Positions 1-11,724 of a stretch of DNA of 64,000 nucleotides are shown piece by piece. A model generated the notes under the pieces. It ran no database searches. It was not told where the DNA came from and saw nothing but the letters and a program-made list of their open reading frames with translations. Made by a program: the position numbers and the translations under genes. The first letter of the stretch is position 1. Each line of letters opens with the position of its first letter. The DNA lies in assembly GCF_004791585.1 (NCBI RefSeq), contig NZ_SRUU01000005.1:217236-281235 (forward strand). The letters run 5' to 3'. Source of the DNA: Mesorhizobium sp. M1C.F.Ca.ET.210.01.1.1. GTDB lineage: Bacteria; Pseudomonadota; Alphaproteobacteria; Rhizobiales; Rhizobiaceae.

Positions 1-255
1 CATGACGCGCTCTATCTCGACAATGCCATCTTCACCAAGCTCGGCTCCGGTTCCTGGTCCAGCCCGACGCGGGTGAACTCGTCGTATTTCGAGTTGCGAG
101 AACACGCCACCAGCAGCAACGATCACCTGCTCTACAACCGGACCACGGGCGTTCTGTACTATGATCCCGACGGCTCGAAATCGACCGCCCAGGTGGAAAT
201 CGCCCACCTAGAGCCGGGGGCGGCCCTGACATATCACGACGTGTTCGTCGTTTGA
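1..255 (+). CDS. C-terminal end of an RTX-type (hemolysin-type Ca-binding) secreted protein, 5' truncated by window
   Basis: The frame is open from base 1 and ends at 255, giving the last 84 residues. The stretch NDHLLYNRTTGVLYYDPDG is the form seen at the C-terminus of RTX proteins after the last nonapeptide repeats, where the uncleaved type I secretion signal lies; the chain ends in a short hydrophobic tail (VFVV) typical of such signals. An HlyD adaptor and a type I ABC exporter lie convergently just downstream (555-3651) and are the likely exporter. The repeats themselves are outside the window, so the enzymatic class of the protein cannot be told. The 299 bases that follow hold no convincing gene. 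Confidence 0.75.
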   Translation, partial: HDALYLDNAIFTKLGSGSWSSPTRVNSSYFELREHATSSNDHLLYNRTTGVLYYDPDGSKSTAQVEIAHLEPGAALTYHDVFVV

Positions 256-554
256 TCGCTTATGCGATCGGACCATGGCACGACGAAGGGCGGGCGCGTC
301 ACTACCGGTCTCCAGGTCCGATTATCAGCGGTCAAAAATGGCGGCGGAGCGCCAACTCTGGCCTGGGACGAAAGTGCGGGGAACGCTGCTCGTTTCGGAT
401 CGCACTCATGATGCCGGCACCATGGTCGGCGCTTTATGGGAGAGACACCTTTACGCTGGGCGACGACGGCAGTGGCCGAACCACGGTTGCGTATGATCCG
501 GCGGACGAGTTCCACCTCGGGTGAGGTTGAAGGCCGCAGGAGGCAGGATCGGGC

Positions 555-1895
555 CTACCTTTCCCGAAAGGCGCGCTGGAACGAATCCACCAGCGGCTTG
601 GTCAGATAGGTCAGAAACGTCCGCTCGCCGGTTGAAATAAAGCTTTCGACCGGCATACCTGGGTAGATCTGCTCGGGCTTGACCTGCGGTGGCAGCTTAT
701 CAGCCATCTTAAGCCGCACGGTGTAGTACGGCTGTCCAGTGCTGGGTGTGATCAGCCGGTCCGCCGAAACGTAGAACACCTTTCCGGGCACCTTTGGTGT
801 TGTCCGTGCATTGAGGGCTGTCAACATCATGTTCGCACTTTGGCCGACTCGGATAGAATCGATGTCTTCGGGCTTGATCTTTGCCTCGATGATAAGTTCA
901 TTCGTGGTCGGCAGAAGCTCCATTGCAACCTCGCCAGCTCGGATGACGCTGCCTTCTGAATTGTAGAGCGAGCGGACAATGATGCCGTCCGCCGGGGCGC
1001 GAATGGTCGTCCGCGACAGGACCGATCGAGCGGCGTTGATTTGTTCCTTAAGGTCCGCCACCTGCGCCAGGGCTTTGTTCAGTTCCGTCACGGCATCCTC
1101 GACCCGGCTGGTTGTAAGTCTTTCAATCTGTTGACGCGCTTCCACGGTCTGGGTCGCCAAGCTGGCGATTTGCGCCTCCAGCGATCCCGCCTGACCTGCC
1201 AACTCGGCGGTGCTACGCAGAAGATCGGTGTATTCAGAACGATTTGTCAGTCCCTTTTCCAGCAAGCCCTTTTTGCGTTCCGTCTCGGCATTGACGATCG
1301 CGAGCTGGTTTTCCGCAGCATCCTTCTGCGCCCTCAAGCCGGCAACGGCTTCCTGAAGGGCTGCTACCCGTTGCCTCAGAATCCCCTGTTCTGCGGCATA
1401 GCGCGCTAGCCGAGCCTGGAACTCCTTGGTTTGCTCTGCAAAGACGTCACTGAATTCGGGGGCGCCTGAGTAGGAGCCTACATCGCGGGGCAGGACGATT
1501 TTCTCCAGGCCGTCCCGCTCTGCCTCGAGCCGCGCGATTTCAGCTTTTTGTGCGACCCACTGTTTGAGGACTCGGTTGAGCTGGGACTGCGCCACCGTTG
1601 GATCGAGCACGATCAGGGCCTGGCCTCGCAAGACTCTGTCACCCTCTCGAACCTTGATGGTGCTGACCACACCACCTTCGAGATGCTGGATCATGACATT
1701 CTGTCCAGCTGCAGCGACCACTCCTGGCGCGATCGTTGCTCCGGCAATCGGCGCCGTTGCGCCCCAGAATCCGAAGCCAAGCAAGAAAGCGGACACGCTT
1801 GCATATCCCGCGAGCGTGATCCGATCTGTGCGTGTATCGACGTTGCGCTGCCAGCGATACGTCTTGGCGCCGATGGGTTGGCTAGGAACCGTCAT
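555..1895 (-). CDS. HlyD/PrsE-family type I secretion membrane fusion protein
   Basis: A 446-residue periplasmic adaptor of a type I secretion system. One N-terminal membrane segment (about residues 30-50) is followed by a biotinyl-lipoyl-like half ([17 protein letters not shown]), a long heptad-rich coiled-coil hairpin with Ala/Glu/Gln/Leu repeats (about 105-290), the second lipoyl half ([13 protein letters not shown]) and a beta-barrel C-terminus (YYTVRLKM). Length is normal for the PrtE/PrsE branch. Its start overlaps the end of the ABC transporter gene by 14 bases, so the two are translationally coupled. Together with an outer-membrane TolC, not present here, they would export RTX proteins such as the one ending at 255. 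Confidence 0.93.
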   Translation of the reverse strand: MTVPSQPIGAKTYRWQRNVDTRTDRITLAGYASVSAFLLGFGFWGATAPIAGATIAPGVVAAAGQNVMIQHLEGGVVSTIKVREGDRVLRGQALIVLDPTVAQSQLNRVLKQWVAQKAEIARLEAERDGLEKIVLPRDVGSYSGAPEFSDVFAEQTKEFQARLARYAAEQGILRQRVAALQEAVAGLRAQKDAAENQLAIVNAETERKKGLLEKGLTNRSEYTDLLRSTAELAGQAGSLEAQIASLATQTVEARQQIERLTTSRVEDAVTELNKALAQVADLKEQINAARSVLSRTTIRAPADGIIVRSLYNSEGSVIRAGEVAMELLPTTNELIIEAKIKPEDIDSIRVGQSANMMLTALNARTTPKVPGKVFYVSADRLITPSTGQPYYTVRLKMADKLPPQVKPEQIYPGMPVESFISTGERTFLTYLTKPLVDSFQRAFRER

Positions 1896-3651
1896 TAGCG
1901 ACCTTCATCTCCCCGCGAGCAGATGACGGGAAAGGTACCACTCCTTCGTTGTCACGCGACTGAGAGGCTGCGGGCCGCCCCGCTTGGCCCCGTCGCGTGA
2001 CAAGTCTATCGAGCACGTCCTTGGTCAAACCGTAGATCTCGATCTGGCCACTGCGTAGCATCAATATGCGATCGCATTTGGAAGCGAGAGAGGGCCGATG
2101 GGTTATGACAAGCACGGTCGTCTTTCGTGAACGCGCCTGGATGATCGCCCGCTCGAGCGCGGCTTCGCCGTTGGAATCGAGATTTGCATTGGGCTCGTCG
2201 AGAACCAGCACCTTGGGATCGCCGTAAAAGGCACGAGCAAGCCCGATGCGCTGACGCTCGCCACCCGAAAGGCGAACGCCGGTCGGGCCGATCAGCGTCG
2301 AATAGCCATCCCTCTGACCCAGGATGAGCTCATGCGCTTGGGCCCGCTGGGCTGCTTGGACCAATTTCTCGTCCGGCGCATCCGGTTCGAAACGCGCGAT
2401 ATTTTGGGCAATGGTTCCCGGGAAGAGTTCCACATCTTGCGGGAGGTAACCAATATGGCGGCCGAGTTCTTCCGGATCCCAGTTTCGAATATCGCCGCCG
2501 TCGATCCGGATCGCTCCCGAGCGGGGCTCGATGGCACCGACGATGAGGCGCGCCAGCGTCGATTTTCCAGCCTGGCTCGGCCCGACGATCGCGACTGTTT
2601 CGCCGGCGGCGACTTCAAAGGTCAAGCGCTTTATCAGCGGCAGCGATCCGTCGGCCGCGCCCGGGACGTGATAGACTATTTGATCCACGCTTAACGCTCC
2701 TTCAGGAGCCGGCAATGCTACGTTTTCCTGGTTGTCCGGTCCGGATCGGAGAGCCGAAAGCCTCTTCCATGCAAGATTGGCGTCGATGATCTGCCGCCAA
2801 CTCCCAATGATCTGATCAAGAGGTTGCAGAGCGCGCGCCGAAATCATCGAGGACGCAAATATCATACCGGCGGTCATCTCGTTGTGCAGAACCAGATAAG
2901 CGCCGACCCCCAATATCGCGATCTGCAGTGTCGAACGAGTGGTGCGGGATACACCGCCATAAAACGAATTGATGCGAGCGAGCCCATCCGAGGCGTGTAG
3001 AGAGCCGGAAAAACGGGTCCCCCAGAACTCTATCGCGTTGGACACCATGCCAAGTGCGCGAACGGTTTCGAAGTTTCGGGCGAAGGCCTGCGCCGAATTC
3101 ATTGAGGCGTTGAGATTCTCCGCCGCCTCCTTGCCAGGTCGCGAACTCGCGATCTGGTTCAGCATGGCGATGATGACCATGAGAACCGCCCCGACGACCG
3201 TCACGAGGAAGAGCAACGGATGGATGAAATAGAGCAGGCCCACGAAGATTGGCCCGAAAGGAAGGTCGAAGAGGAAGAAAATAGTTCTCGAAGCGATGAA
3301 AACACGTAGGGTGGCCAAATCGCGCAAGGCTTGGACATCGCCGAGGCCAGCGCGGGGGCCACTCATTGCGGCGAGAAAAGACGATGTGCCCAAAGAGACA
3401 TCCAGTCGCGCGGCGAGCCGGCTTGCATATACCCCCCGCACGACTTCGAGCACGCCAAAGAGAAAGAGCGACGAAAGCGCAAGCAATGTTAGGTAGGTGA
3501 GAGTGTCCAAATTGGCGGCGGGCAAAACCCGATCATAAACCTGCAGCATGTAGAGAGGCAGAACCAGCACCAGTGCGTTCATCACCGCGGAGAAGAGGCC
3601 CATTTCGGCCACGCTCTTCCACAGCACCCTTCTGTTCCTGTAATTGGGCAT
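1882..3651 (-). CDS. Type I secretion system permease/ATPase (PrtD/PrsD family)
   Basis: A 589-residue fused ABC exporter. An N-terminal transmembrane domain (about residues 15-300) precedes a nucleotide-binding domain with Walker [14 protein letters not shown]-loop, signature LSGGERQR and Walker [13 protein letters not shown]. There is no N-terminal C39 peptidase or C39-like domain, which fits the PrtD group that exports RTX proteases, lipases and glycanases with C-terminal signals. The gene is first in a two-gene operon with the HlyD protein. A perfect 17-bp palindrome lies 80 bp upstream of the start in the divergent promoter region (3731-3747). Confidence 0.93.
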   Translation of the reverse strand: MPNYRNRRVLWKSVAEMGLFSAVMNALVLVLPLYMLQVYDRVLPAANLDTLTYLTLLALSSLFLFGVLEVVRGVYASRLAARLDVSLGTSSFLAAMSGPRAGLGDVQALRDLATLRVFIASRTIFFLFDLPFGPIFVGLLYFIHPLLFLVTVVGAVLMVIIAMLNQIASSRPGKEAAENLNASMNSAQAFARNFETVRALGMVSNAIEFWGTRFSGSLHASDGLARINSFYGGVSRTTRSTLQIAILGVGAYLVLHNEMTAGMIFASSMISARALQPLDQIIGSWRQIIDANLAWKRLSALRSGPDNQENVALPAPEGALSVDQIVYHVPGAADGSLPLIKRLTFEVAAGETVAIVGPSQAGKSTLARLIVGAIEPRSGAIRIDGGDIRNWDPEELGRHIGYLPQDVELFPGTIAQNIARFEPDAPDEKLVQAAQRAQAHELILGQRDGYSTLIGPTGVRLSGGERQRIGLARAFYGDPKVLVLDEPNANLDSNGEAALERAIIQARSRKTTVLVITHRPSLASKCDRILMLRSGQIEIYGLTKDVLDRLVTRRGQAGRPAASQSRDNEGVVPFPSSARGEMKVANDGS

Positions 3652-3730
3652 CCCCGAAATCGCCTCTTGGGCTAAGCGATCACATTAGGAAATCTTTATA
3701 TATCATGCCAGGCAGCCGCGCTATCGGAAG

Positions 3731-3747
3731 TGTCTCAGTTTGAGACA
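3731..3747. promoter_or_regulatory. Perfect 17-bp palindrome, candidate operator
   Basis: TGTCTCA-GTT-TGAGACA is a perfect inverted repeat with 7-bp arms. It sits between the divergent type I exporter gene (start 3651) and the small gene at 3811. Position and symmetry suggest a dimeric regulator; the regulator cannot be named from sequence. Confidence 0.5.
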
Positions 3748-3810
3748 TTATGCATTTCACATCGGTCCGACCTCTTATATGCTTAGCGCAAAAGCACGGG
3801 GGGAAATGGT

Positions 3811-4023
3811 GTGTCCCGAGAGCGTGACGTGCTTATGTGGCGCGAAGCCGGGAAACTTGCGGTATCTGGCGACTATGAAGGATGGCTTGCCATCGAATGG
3901 GAGCTTCGTAGCAGAGGATTCCCACGCGCCAAGCTGCTGTTTGATAACGACCGGATCCGCGAAAAGCTGGATGATATCTGTAAGCGGGCACAGCAGCAAC
4001 GCGCCGATGCCAACCGGACCTAA
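3811..4023 (+). CDS. Small conserved-looking hypothetical protein, 70 aa
   Basis: The product is charged and probably helical, with Trp/Arg-rich segments (MWREAGKL, WLAIEWELRSRGF) and a basic tail. No signal peptide or membrane segment is seen. The frame was chosen because its amino-acid composition is protein-like, whereas the longer frames overlapping it are low-quality. It is divergent from the type I secretion operon and could share the palindrome at 3731-3747 with it. Function unknown. Confidence 0.5.
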   Translation: MSRERDVLMWREAGKLAVSGDYEGWLAIEWELRSRGFPRAKLLFDNDRIREKLDDICKRAQQQRADANRT

Positions 4024-4386
4024 AGGCCAGAAGCGCCTCCCCAACGTCATCGGCATTTTCCCGGCACGTGCTCTGTATCCGAACGGTAAGTTGCCGCTCT
4101 CCCAACGGCTGCGACACAGGTCTATTGAAGTCCAGCAATAAGCAGGGCGACCCTGACCTGGCCGGGTCGATGGCGCTCACCGCCATTTCAAGGCGGCGTC
4201 CAGGCTTGACCGCTTCGCTCTGATATCGGCCGAGGTGCTTCCCACAGGCTTTTCCGCTAAAGAGCGTCGCGATCTTTCAGATTCGCTCCATGCGCTTTAG
4301 GTTTTTGATTTTACGCATGTCTCCCGAAACCGGTTCCCGCTTTCGGGAGACATGCTTTAAGTTTCGCAGAAACGCATGGGGCTTCA
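4024..4386. repeat. Intergenic region with rhizobial repeat and 15-bp-arm hairpin
   Basis: No gene is seen here. At about 4263-4360 lies a repeat of the type scattered in Mesorhizobium genomes (core GCGCTTTAGGTTTTTGATTT). It ends in a perfect inverted repeat: GCATGTCTCCCGAAA (4315-4329), an 11-base loop, and TTTCGGGAGACATGC (4341-4355). It ends about 30 bp before the antiporter start, so it could act as a transcript-end hairpin or 5' UTR structure. The family assignment is from memory. Confidence 0.6.
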
Positions 4387-5490
4387 ATGACTGGATTCGG
4401 ACGGTCGGCAGCTTCCTACACGATGCCATTGGCCGCCCTGGCGATGGCCGTCGCGGTCAGAGCCAGCGGCTTTTCGGTGGACGAAGGTTCGCTGAACGCC
4501 AGGATTCTCGTTGGCGCGCTGTCGAGCGCGATCATGTTCACCACCATTTTCGTGGTGCTTGATCACGGCGAGGCGGTGGCCCGACGCGTGGGCGAGCCGT
4601 ACGGAACACTGGTGCTGACCTTTGCCGTGACCGCAATCGAAGTCTCGATCATCGTCTCCATGATGCTGCATGGAGAAAACAACCCGACGCTTGCCCGTGA
4701 ATCCGTCTTCTCGACGGTGATGATTACCTCGACCGGTGTCGTCGGCACCTGTCTCACGCTTGGCGGCTGGCTCCATCGCAAGCAGGCGATCGTCCGGCAA
4801 GGGACCAGCGCATACCTGGCGGTGCTGATCGCGCTGACCGTCATGACGCTCATTCTCCCGACCTACACTATAACTACGGATCCCGGCACGTTTTCGGCAG
4901 CCCAGCTTGGTTTTGTAAGCGTCCTTTCGGTGCTGCTCTATGCAAGTTTCGTGTTCGCCCAGACCGTCCGGCACCGAGAGGACTTCATCCAAGGGCAGGG
5001 GCACGACGTCTCGATCCGCACTGGCCCTCACCAGGGCATCTATGCCAGTGCCCTGCTCCTGTTCATCGGGCTGATCGGAATTGTCATGCTCGCCGAGCAG
5101 GTCGCCGCAAGTGTCGAGGATACGCTCGTTGCCTACCAGGTGACCCAGGCCGACAGTATTGTGGGAGCGTTGATCGCGGGGCTCGTCTTGATGCCGGAGG
5201 CCATTTCCGCGGTTCGCGCTTCGCTCAACAATGAGCTGCAGCGCGGCTTGAACGTTGCGATGGGTTCAGCATGTGCCACCATCGGTCTGACAATACCGGC
5301 AGTCGCGGCCGCCAGCCTGCTGACAGGCAGAGGATTGACCTTAGGGCTTCCGGCCGCCGACGCGGTGCTTCTGGTCTTGGCGCTTTTCATATGCAGCGTC
5401 AGCTTTAGCAACGAAAGAACCACGTTCCTGACGGGCATGGTCCATGTTGTGGTGTTTTTTACTTACGTATTTTTGATATTTGTTCCCTGA
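4387..5490 (+). CDS. Calcium:proton antiporter, ChaA/CaCA family
   Basis: A 367-residue integral membrane protein with about eleven hydrophobic segments. It carries the two acidic alpha-repeat motifs of the cation/Ca2+ exchanger superfamily: one around TFAVTAIEVSIIVSMM, the other around GLVLMPEAISAVRAS. It resembles the ionic transporter annotated y4hA in rhizobia and ChaA of E. coli, which exchange cytoplasmic Ca2+ (or Na+/K+) for protons. It stands alone, between a repeat hairpin and a convergent oxyR. The start at 4387 follows closely on the repeat and has no strong ribosome-binding site; the N-terminus could begin slightly later. Confidence 0.88.
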   Translation: MTGFGRSAASYTMPLAALAMAVAVRASGFSVDEGSLNARILVGALSSAIMFTTIFVVLDHGEAVARRVGEPYGTLVLTFAVTAIEVSIIVSMMLHGENNPTLARESVFSTVMITSTGVVGTCLTLGGWLHRKQAIVRQGTSAYLAVLIALTVMTLILPTYTITTDPGTFSAAQLGFVSVLSVLLYASFVFAQTVRHREDFIQGQGHDVSIRTGPHQGIYASALLLFIGLIGIVMLAEQVAASVEDTLVAYQVTQADSIVGALIAGLVLMPEAISAVRASLNNELQRGLNVAMGSACATIGLTIPAVAAASLLTGRGLTLGLPAADAVLLVLALFICSVSFSNERTTFLTGMVHVVVFFTYVFLIFVP

Positions 5491-5522
5491 AACGTGCAGG
5501 GGAGGCGGCGTAGAAAGACGCC

Positions 5523-6431
5523 TCAACCCGCGAGCACGGCGTGGTCCAGTGCGCGGATGATCTTCGCCAGTTCCACGCATTCGTCCTGTCGCACCTTGTT
5601 GCGGCGCCAGGCGATGCAGATCATGCGCTGGGGCATCGGCTCCTGGAACGGCACGATCCTCAGGTCCGGCATGATGCCGGCGGCGCTTGCGGCCATCTCC
5701 GGCACCAGCGTCACGCCCAGCCCATGCGCCACCATCTGCAGGAGCGTGGTCAGGCTGGTGGCGCCATAGCTTGCCATCGCCACCGGCCGCACATTGCCGC
5801 AGACGGCCAATGCCTGCTCGCGCAGGCAATGGCCTTCCTCGAGCAGCATCAGCCGCTCCAGCGCGGGGCTTTCGGGCGGCACGGGCGGCGAGGCGAAGGC
5901 TGGATCGCCGGCGGGCACCGCAAGGAAGAAGCGGTCCGGAAAAAGCTCCTCGGTGACCAGCCCCGGATGGTCGAGCGGCAGCGCGGCGATGAAAGCGTCG
6001 AGCCTGCCCGAGACATTGTCCTCGACCAGCGATGCGGTCACCGCCTCGCGCAGTTCGAGCTGCAGGGCTGGGAAATGCTTCTTCAATTCCGGCAGGACGC
6101 GAGGCAAGAGATAAGGCGCGACCGTCGGGATGATGCCCAGCCGGAAGCGGCCTTCCATGGCGGGGCGGCCGCGCCGGGCAGTCGTCTCGACGTCACGTAT
6201 GTCGGCGAGAATGCGTTCGATGCGAGGTTGCAGGGCGAGCGCCTCGTCGGTCATCCGCACGCTCTTGCCGCCGCGCTCGAACAGGAGGCAGTTCAGCCGT
6301 TCTTCCATTTCTGCGATCTGCGCGGAGAGCGCCGGCTGGCTGACGCCGGCAAGCTTCGCGGCGCGGCCGAAATGCAGCGTCTGCGCCAGCGCGTCGAAAT
6401 AAAGCATCTGCCTGACGGTGAGACCGATCAT
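5523..6431 (-). CDS. oxyR: LysR-type hydrogen peroxide regulator OxyR
   Basis: 302 residues: an N-terminal winged helix-turn-helix (about 4-62, LHFGRAAKLAGVSQPALSA) and a C-terminal sensing domain. Two cysteines, C202 and C211 in EEGHCLREQALAVC, match the redox pair C199/C208 of E. coli OxyR, which forms a disulfide on exposure to H2O2. The gene is divergent from katG with 139 bp between the starts, the classical arrangement in which OxyR represses itself and activates the catalase-peroxidase gene. A perfect palindrome (6493-6509) lies in the shared region. Confidence 0.94.
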   Translation of the reverse strand: MIGLTVRQMLYFDALAQTLHFGRAAKLAGVSQPALSAQIAEMEERLNCLLFERGGKSVRMTDEALALQPRIERILADIRDVETTARRGRPAMEGRFRLGIIPTVAPYLLPRVLPELKKHFPALQLELREAVTASLVEDNVSGRLDAFIAALPLDHPGLVTEELFPDRFFLAVPAGDPAFASPPVPPESPALERLMLLEEGHCLREQALAVCGNVRPVAMASYGATSLTTLLQMVAHGLGVTLVPEMAASAAGIMPDLRIVPFQEPMPQRMICIAWRRNKVRQDECVELAKIIRALDHAVLAG

Positions 6432-6492
6432 AAGGAAATCCTATCGGAAAAAACAGGAAAGGCAATTTGTCTTTATCGGCGAGCCGTCCTAG

Positions 6493-8784
<2,292 letters not shown>

Positions 8785-8805
8785 GGACGCATCCTCCCAA
8801 GTAAG

Positions 8806-8836
8806 AAGGCGCGGGTTCATGCCCGCGCCTTTTTTT
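8806..8836. terminator. Rho-independent terminator of katG
   Basis: Stem AAGGCGCGGG (8806-8815) pairs with CCCGCGCCTT (8822-8831) around a 6-base loop, followed by a T run to 8836. It lies between convergent katG and aqpZ. The T run serves katG; there is no equally good run on the other strand. Confidence 0.88.
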
Positions 8837-8854
8837 GATTCACACCTTCGAGCA

Positions 8855-9532
8855 TCAGTCTTTTTCGAAGATGCCCGCCTTGGCGACGACGCCGGCGATC
8901 GCTCCGCCGATCAACGGCGCCACGATGAACAGCCAGAGCTGGCTGAGCGCTGCGCCGCCGGAGAACAGCGCCGGGCCGATCGAGCGGGCCGGGTTGACCG
9001 AGGTGCCGGTGACCGGGATCATGGCGAAGTGGATCCCTGCCAGCGTCAGACCTATGACCAGGCCGGCAAAAACCGTCGTGTGCTTGGCGTTGGTGACGCC
9101 GAGGATCACCGTGACGAAGGTGAAGGTGCCGATGAGCTCCCACAGGAAGGCAGAGCTCATGCCCCATTTCGCCTCGTCCCAGCCATTGGCGCCGAAGCCG
9201 CCGGTGTGGCCGCCGGCCTGGCCGGTGACGATGATCCACAGCGCCAGCGAAGCGATGACGGCGCCGATGATCTGCGCGATCCAGTAAGGGACGACATCCT
9301 TGGCCGGCATCCGTCCTGCAAGGAACACGCCGAGCGTCACCGCCGGATTGAGATGCGCGCCCGAGATCGGGCCGATCGCATAGGCCGCGGCGATCAGGCC
9401 GATGCCGAACGCCAGGCCGATGCCTTCCTGGCCGAGCGGCAGCGCGCCGCCGAAGCCGCCCGTGACCACTGAAGCCGTGCCGATGAACACCAACAAAAAC
9501 GTGCCTAGAACTTCTGCCAGATAAGACTTCAT
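8855..9532 (-). CDS. aqpZ: Aquaporin Z, MIP-family water channel
   Basis: 225 residues with six membrane segments and two NPA half-helix motifs: HLNPAVTLG (N62-P63-A64) in loop B and SVNPARSIGPA in loop E. The Arg after the second NPA is the selectivity-filter arginine. Loop residues favour a water-selective AqpZ over a glycerol facilitator. It sits in the inner membrane for fast water flux under osmotic change. Convergent to katG. The ATG is preceded by GAGAGGGCA, a good ribosome-binding site. Confidence 0.94.
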   Translation of the reverse strand: MKSYLAEVLGTFLLVFIGTASVVTGGFGGALPLGQEGIGLAFGIGLIAAAYAIGPISGAHLNPAVTLGVFLAGRMPAKDVVPYWIAQIIGAVIASLALWIIVTGQAGGHTGGFGANGWDEAKWGMSSAFLWELIGTFTFVTVILGVTNAKHTTVFAGLVIGLTLAGIHFAMIPVTGTSVNPARSIGPALFSGGAALSQLWLFIVAPLIGGAIAGVVAKAGIFEKD

Positions 9533-9877
9533 TGCCCTCTCCTCATTGGGATCCGCTAAACCGCGTCTTCCGCGCCGCGAATCACAGGCGAGAGAGTATT
9601 CCCACCTGGAAAACTTGCAAAGCCAAGTGGATAGGCCAGGATGATTGCTTGTGCGATGCAGTTATTTTCATTAGAGGCTGTGCATGTACTGATGGAATTG
9701 TTACGGACCTTCTTGCGAGTTTGATCTTTTTATGTTGCCGGCCTGATTTTCCGGCACCGGCGGCCACGGGTCCTCGGCATGGTCCGGCGGGGTGGCCGAA
9801 ATAGAACTGTTTCAATCTTGACCCGAAACGCTTTAAGAGCGGGCCGGAAGACAATTTGCAGGCAGCGGAAAGACGGG
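9533..9877. other. Intergenic region, no gene seen
   Basis: These 345 bases separate the divergent aqpZ and methyltransferase genes and should hold both promoters. The 9650-9740 part is noticeably A/T-richer than its neighbours. No motif was recognised. The open frame reaching back to 9779 has no ribosome-binding site and weak composition. Confidence 0.5.
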
Positions 9878-11167
9878 ATGCGACTTGGCGGAAGGCTGGC
9901 GGCGGCCATCGAAGTTCTGGAAGACATCGGCCGGCGCCACCGCCCGGTGGCCGATGCCTTGCGCGACTGGGGCCTGTCGCACCGCTTTGCCGGCGGCGGC
10001 GACCGGGCGGCGATCGGCAACATCGTCTACGATGCGCTGCGCCGCAAGCGCTCTGCCGGCTGGGTCTTCGGCGAGGACACGCCGCGCGCCATCGGCTTCG
10101 GTGCGCTTCTGCTCGAATGGGGCCAGACGGCGCAGTCGTTGAACGACGCGCTCGACGGCGACAAGTTCGCGCCGCCGTTGCTCAGCGCCGCGGAATTGAA
10201 GGCGATCGCCGGGCGCCGGCCGGCCGATGCGCCCGATGCCGTGCGGGCGGACGTGCCCGACTGGTGCGCGCCGCTCCTCGAGCAGGCCTATGGCGATGCC
10301 TGGGTCGGGGAGGGGGCCGCTCTTGCGATGCGTCCGCCACTGGACCTTAGGGTCAACACGCTGCAGGCCGACCGCGGCAAGGTGCTGGCGGAACTCCAGG
10401 GCACAGGCGCGGCGGCCGCCGCGATCGCGCCGCAGGGCATCCGCATCCCGCCGATCGATGGCGACGGCAGGCATCCGAACGTGCAGGCCGAGCCCGCCTT
10501 CCAGAAAGGCTGGTTCGAGGTGCAGGACGAGGGCTCGCAGCTTGCCGCAGCGCTTGCCGGCGCCGAGCCCGGCATGCAGGTGCTCGACTATTGCGCCGGC
10601 GCCGGCGGCAAGACGCTGGCGCTTTCGGCCGAGATGGGCAATACAGGCCAGCTTTTCGCCCACGATGCGGAAAAGGTGCGGCTGGCGCCGATCTTCGAGC
10701 GTATCCGCCGCGCGCATAGCCGCAACGTCCAGGTCGTCAGCAAGCCCCCGGAACTCGCGCCGCTCACCGGTCACATGGACGTCGTGCTGATCGACGCGCC
10801 CTGCACCGGCAGCGGCACCTGGCGGCGGCGGCCCGACGCCAAATGGCGGTTGACCGACAGACAGCTCGATGCCCGCAAGGGCGAGCAGCAGGCGATCCTC
10901 GACACCGCGCAGGCCTTCGTCAAACCCGGCGGGCTGCTCGTCTACATCACCTGTTCGGTGTTCGACGCCGAAAACGGCGAGCAGGTCGCGGCTTTTCGCG
11001 AACGCCACGGCAACTTCGCGCCGGTCGACCATCGCCGGCTCTGGGACAGCCATTTCCCCGGCCATGAAGGCGCCGCGCGCATCGCCGGCGCCGGCGGCAT
11101 CTCGCTGTCGCCGGCGCTCAGCGGCACCGACGGCTTCTACTTTCACGCTCTGCGCAAGGCCGCCTGA
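9878..11167 (+). CDS. RsmB/NOP2-family RNA (cytosine-5)-methyltransferase
   Basis: 429 residues from the ATG at 9878, which follows GGAAAGACGGG; the frame runs upstream to 9779 but without a good start. The C-terminal Rossmann domain carries the SAM site (LDYCAGAGGKTLAL) and the two catalytic cysteines of m5C methyltransferases: the motif VI cysteine in DAPCTGSGTWRRRPD and the motif IV cysteine in ITCSVFDAENGEQV. The N-terminal helical part resembles the RsmB RNA-binding region. Expected target is 16S rRNA or tRNA cytosine. The thioesterase and nucleosidase genes follow on the same strand. Confidence 0.9.
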   Translation: MRLGGRLAAAIEVLEDIGRRHRPVADALRDWGLSHRFAGGGDRAAIGNIVYDALRRKRSAGWVFGEDTPRAIGFGALLLEWGQTAQSLNDALDGDKFAPPLLSAAELKAIAGRRPADAPDAVRADVPDWCAPLLEQAYGDAWVGEGAALAMRPPLDLRVNTLQADRGKVLAELQGTGAAAAAIAPQGIRIPPIDGDGRHPNVQAEPAFQKGWFEVQDEGSQLAAALAGAEPGMQVLDYCAGAGGKTLALSAEMGNTGQLFAHDAEKVRLAPIFERIRRAHSRNVQVVSKPPELAPLTGHMDVVLIDAPCTGSGTWRRRPDAKWRLTDRQLDARKGEQQAILDTAQAFVKPGGLLVYITCSVFDAENGEQVAAFRERHGNFAPVDHRRLWDSHFPGHEGAARIAGAGGISLSPALSGTDGFYFHALRKAA

Positions 11168-11261
11168 CGGCAGCCGGCATTTTGCTGCGCTGCAACATAA
11201 GAGATTGCCTGTGCCGGCTGCCTCTGCAATAAGCTTCGCCAGCAAAGATGAGGCGAAGGCC

Positions 11262-11720
11262 ATGGCAGCCAAGATCGTACCCGCCCCCGACTATGAGGAA
11301 CGCGTCAGGGCTTCCTTTGCGCGCCAGAAGGCCATGGCCACCATCGGCGCGGAACTGACGCTGGTCACGCCCGGCATCATCGAGATCGAGATGCCCTATG
11401 CCCCCGAGCTGACCCAGCAGCACGGCTTCCTACATGCCGGTGTCATCTCGACCGCGCTGGACTCCGCCTGCGGCTATGCGGCGTTCTCGCTGTTACCGCA
11501 GAATTCCAGCGTGCTGACCATCGAATTCAAGGTCAACCTGCTCGCGCCGGGCAGGGGCGAGCGCTTCCTGTTCCGCGGCTCGGTAACCAAGCCCGGCCGC
11601 ACCATCATCGTTGCCGACGGCCAGGCCTACGCCTTCGCCACCGATGGCGAGGCCAAGCTGATCGCCACCATGACCGGCACGATGATGACGGTGGTCGGCC
11701 GCGACGGGATCGAAGGGTGA
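11262..11720 (+). CDS. PaaI-family (hotdog fold) thioesterase
   Basis: 152 residues from the ATG at 11262 (GAGGCGAAGGCC upstream). The frame stays open far upstream, but that part is an out-of-frame reading of the methyltransferase gene. The motif QHGFLHAGVISTALDSACGYAA is the hotdog catalytic region (HG...H.G...D) of PaaI/YbgC-like acyl-CoA thioesterases, followed by the beta-sheet segment TIEFKVNLLAPGRG. It hydrolyses an acyl- or aryl-CoA; substrate unknown. The nucleosidase gene begins 4 bases after its stop, so they form an operon. Confidence 0.88.
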   Translation: MAAKIVPAPDYEERVRASFARQKAMATIGAELTLVTPGIIEIEMPYAPELTQQHGFLHAGVISTALDSACGYAAFSLLPQNSSVLTIEFKVNLLAPGRGERFLFRGSVTKPGRTIIVADGQAYAFATDGEAKLIATMTGTMMTVVGRDGIEG

Positions 11721-11724
11721 ATCC

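Noticed and set aside
252..524. 90-codon frame after the RTX gene
   Set aside because: Composition not protein-like and it overlaps the end of a better frame; no ribosome-binding site.
3731..3747. NifA upstream activator site (TGT-N10-ACA)
   Set aside because: The spacing between TGT and ACA is 11, and no -24/-12 promoter was found on either side.
9833..11272. Long open frame antisense to the RsmB-type gene (479 codons)
   Set aside because: Same reason: shadow of a GC-rich gene with third-position bias on the other strand.
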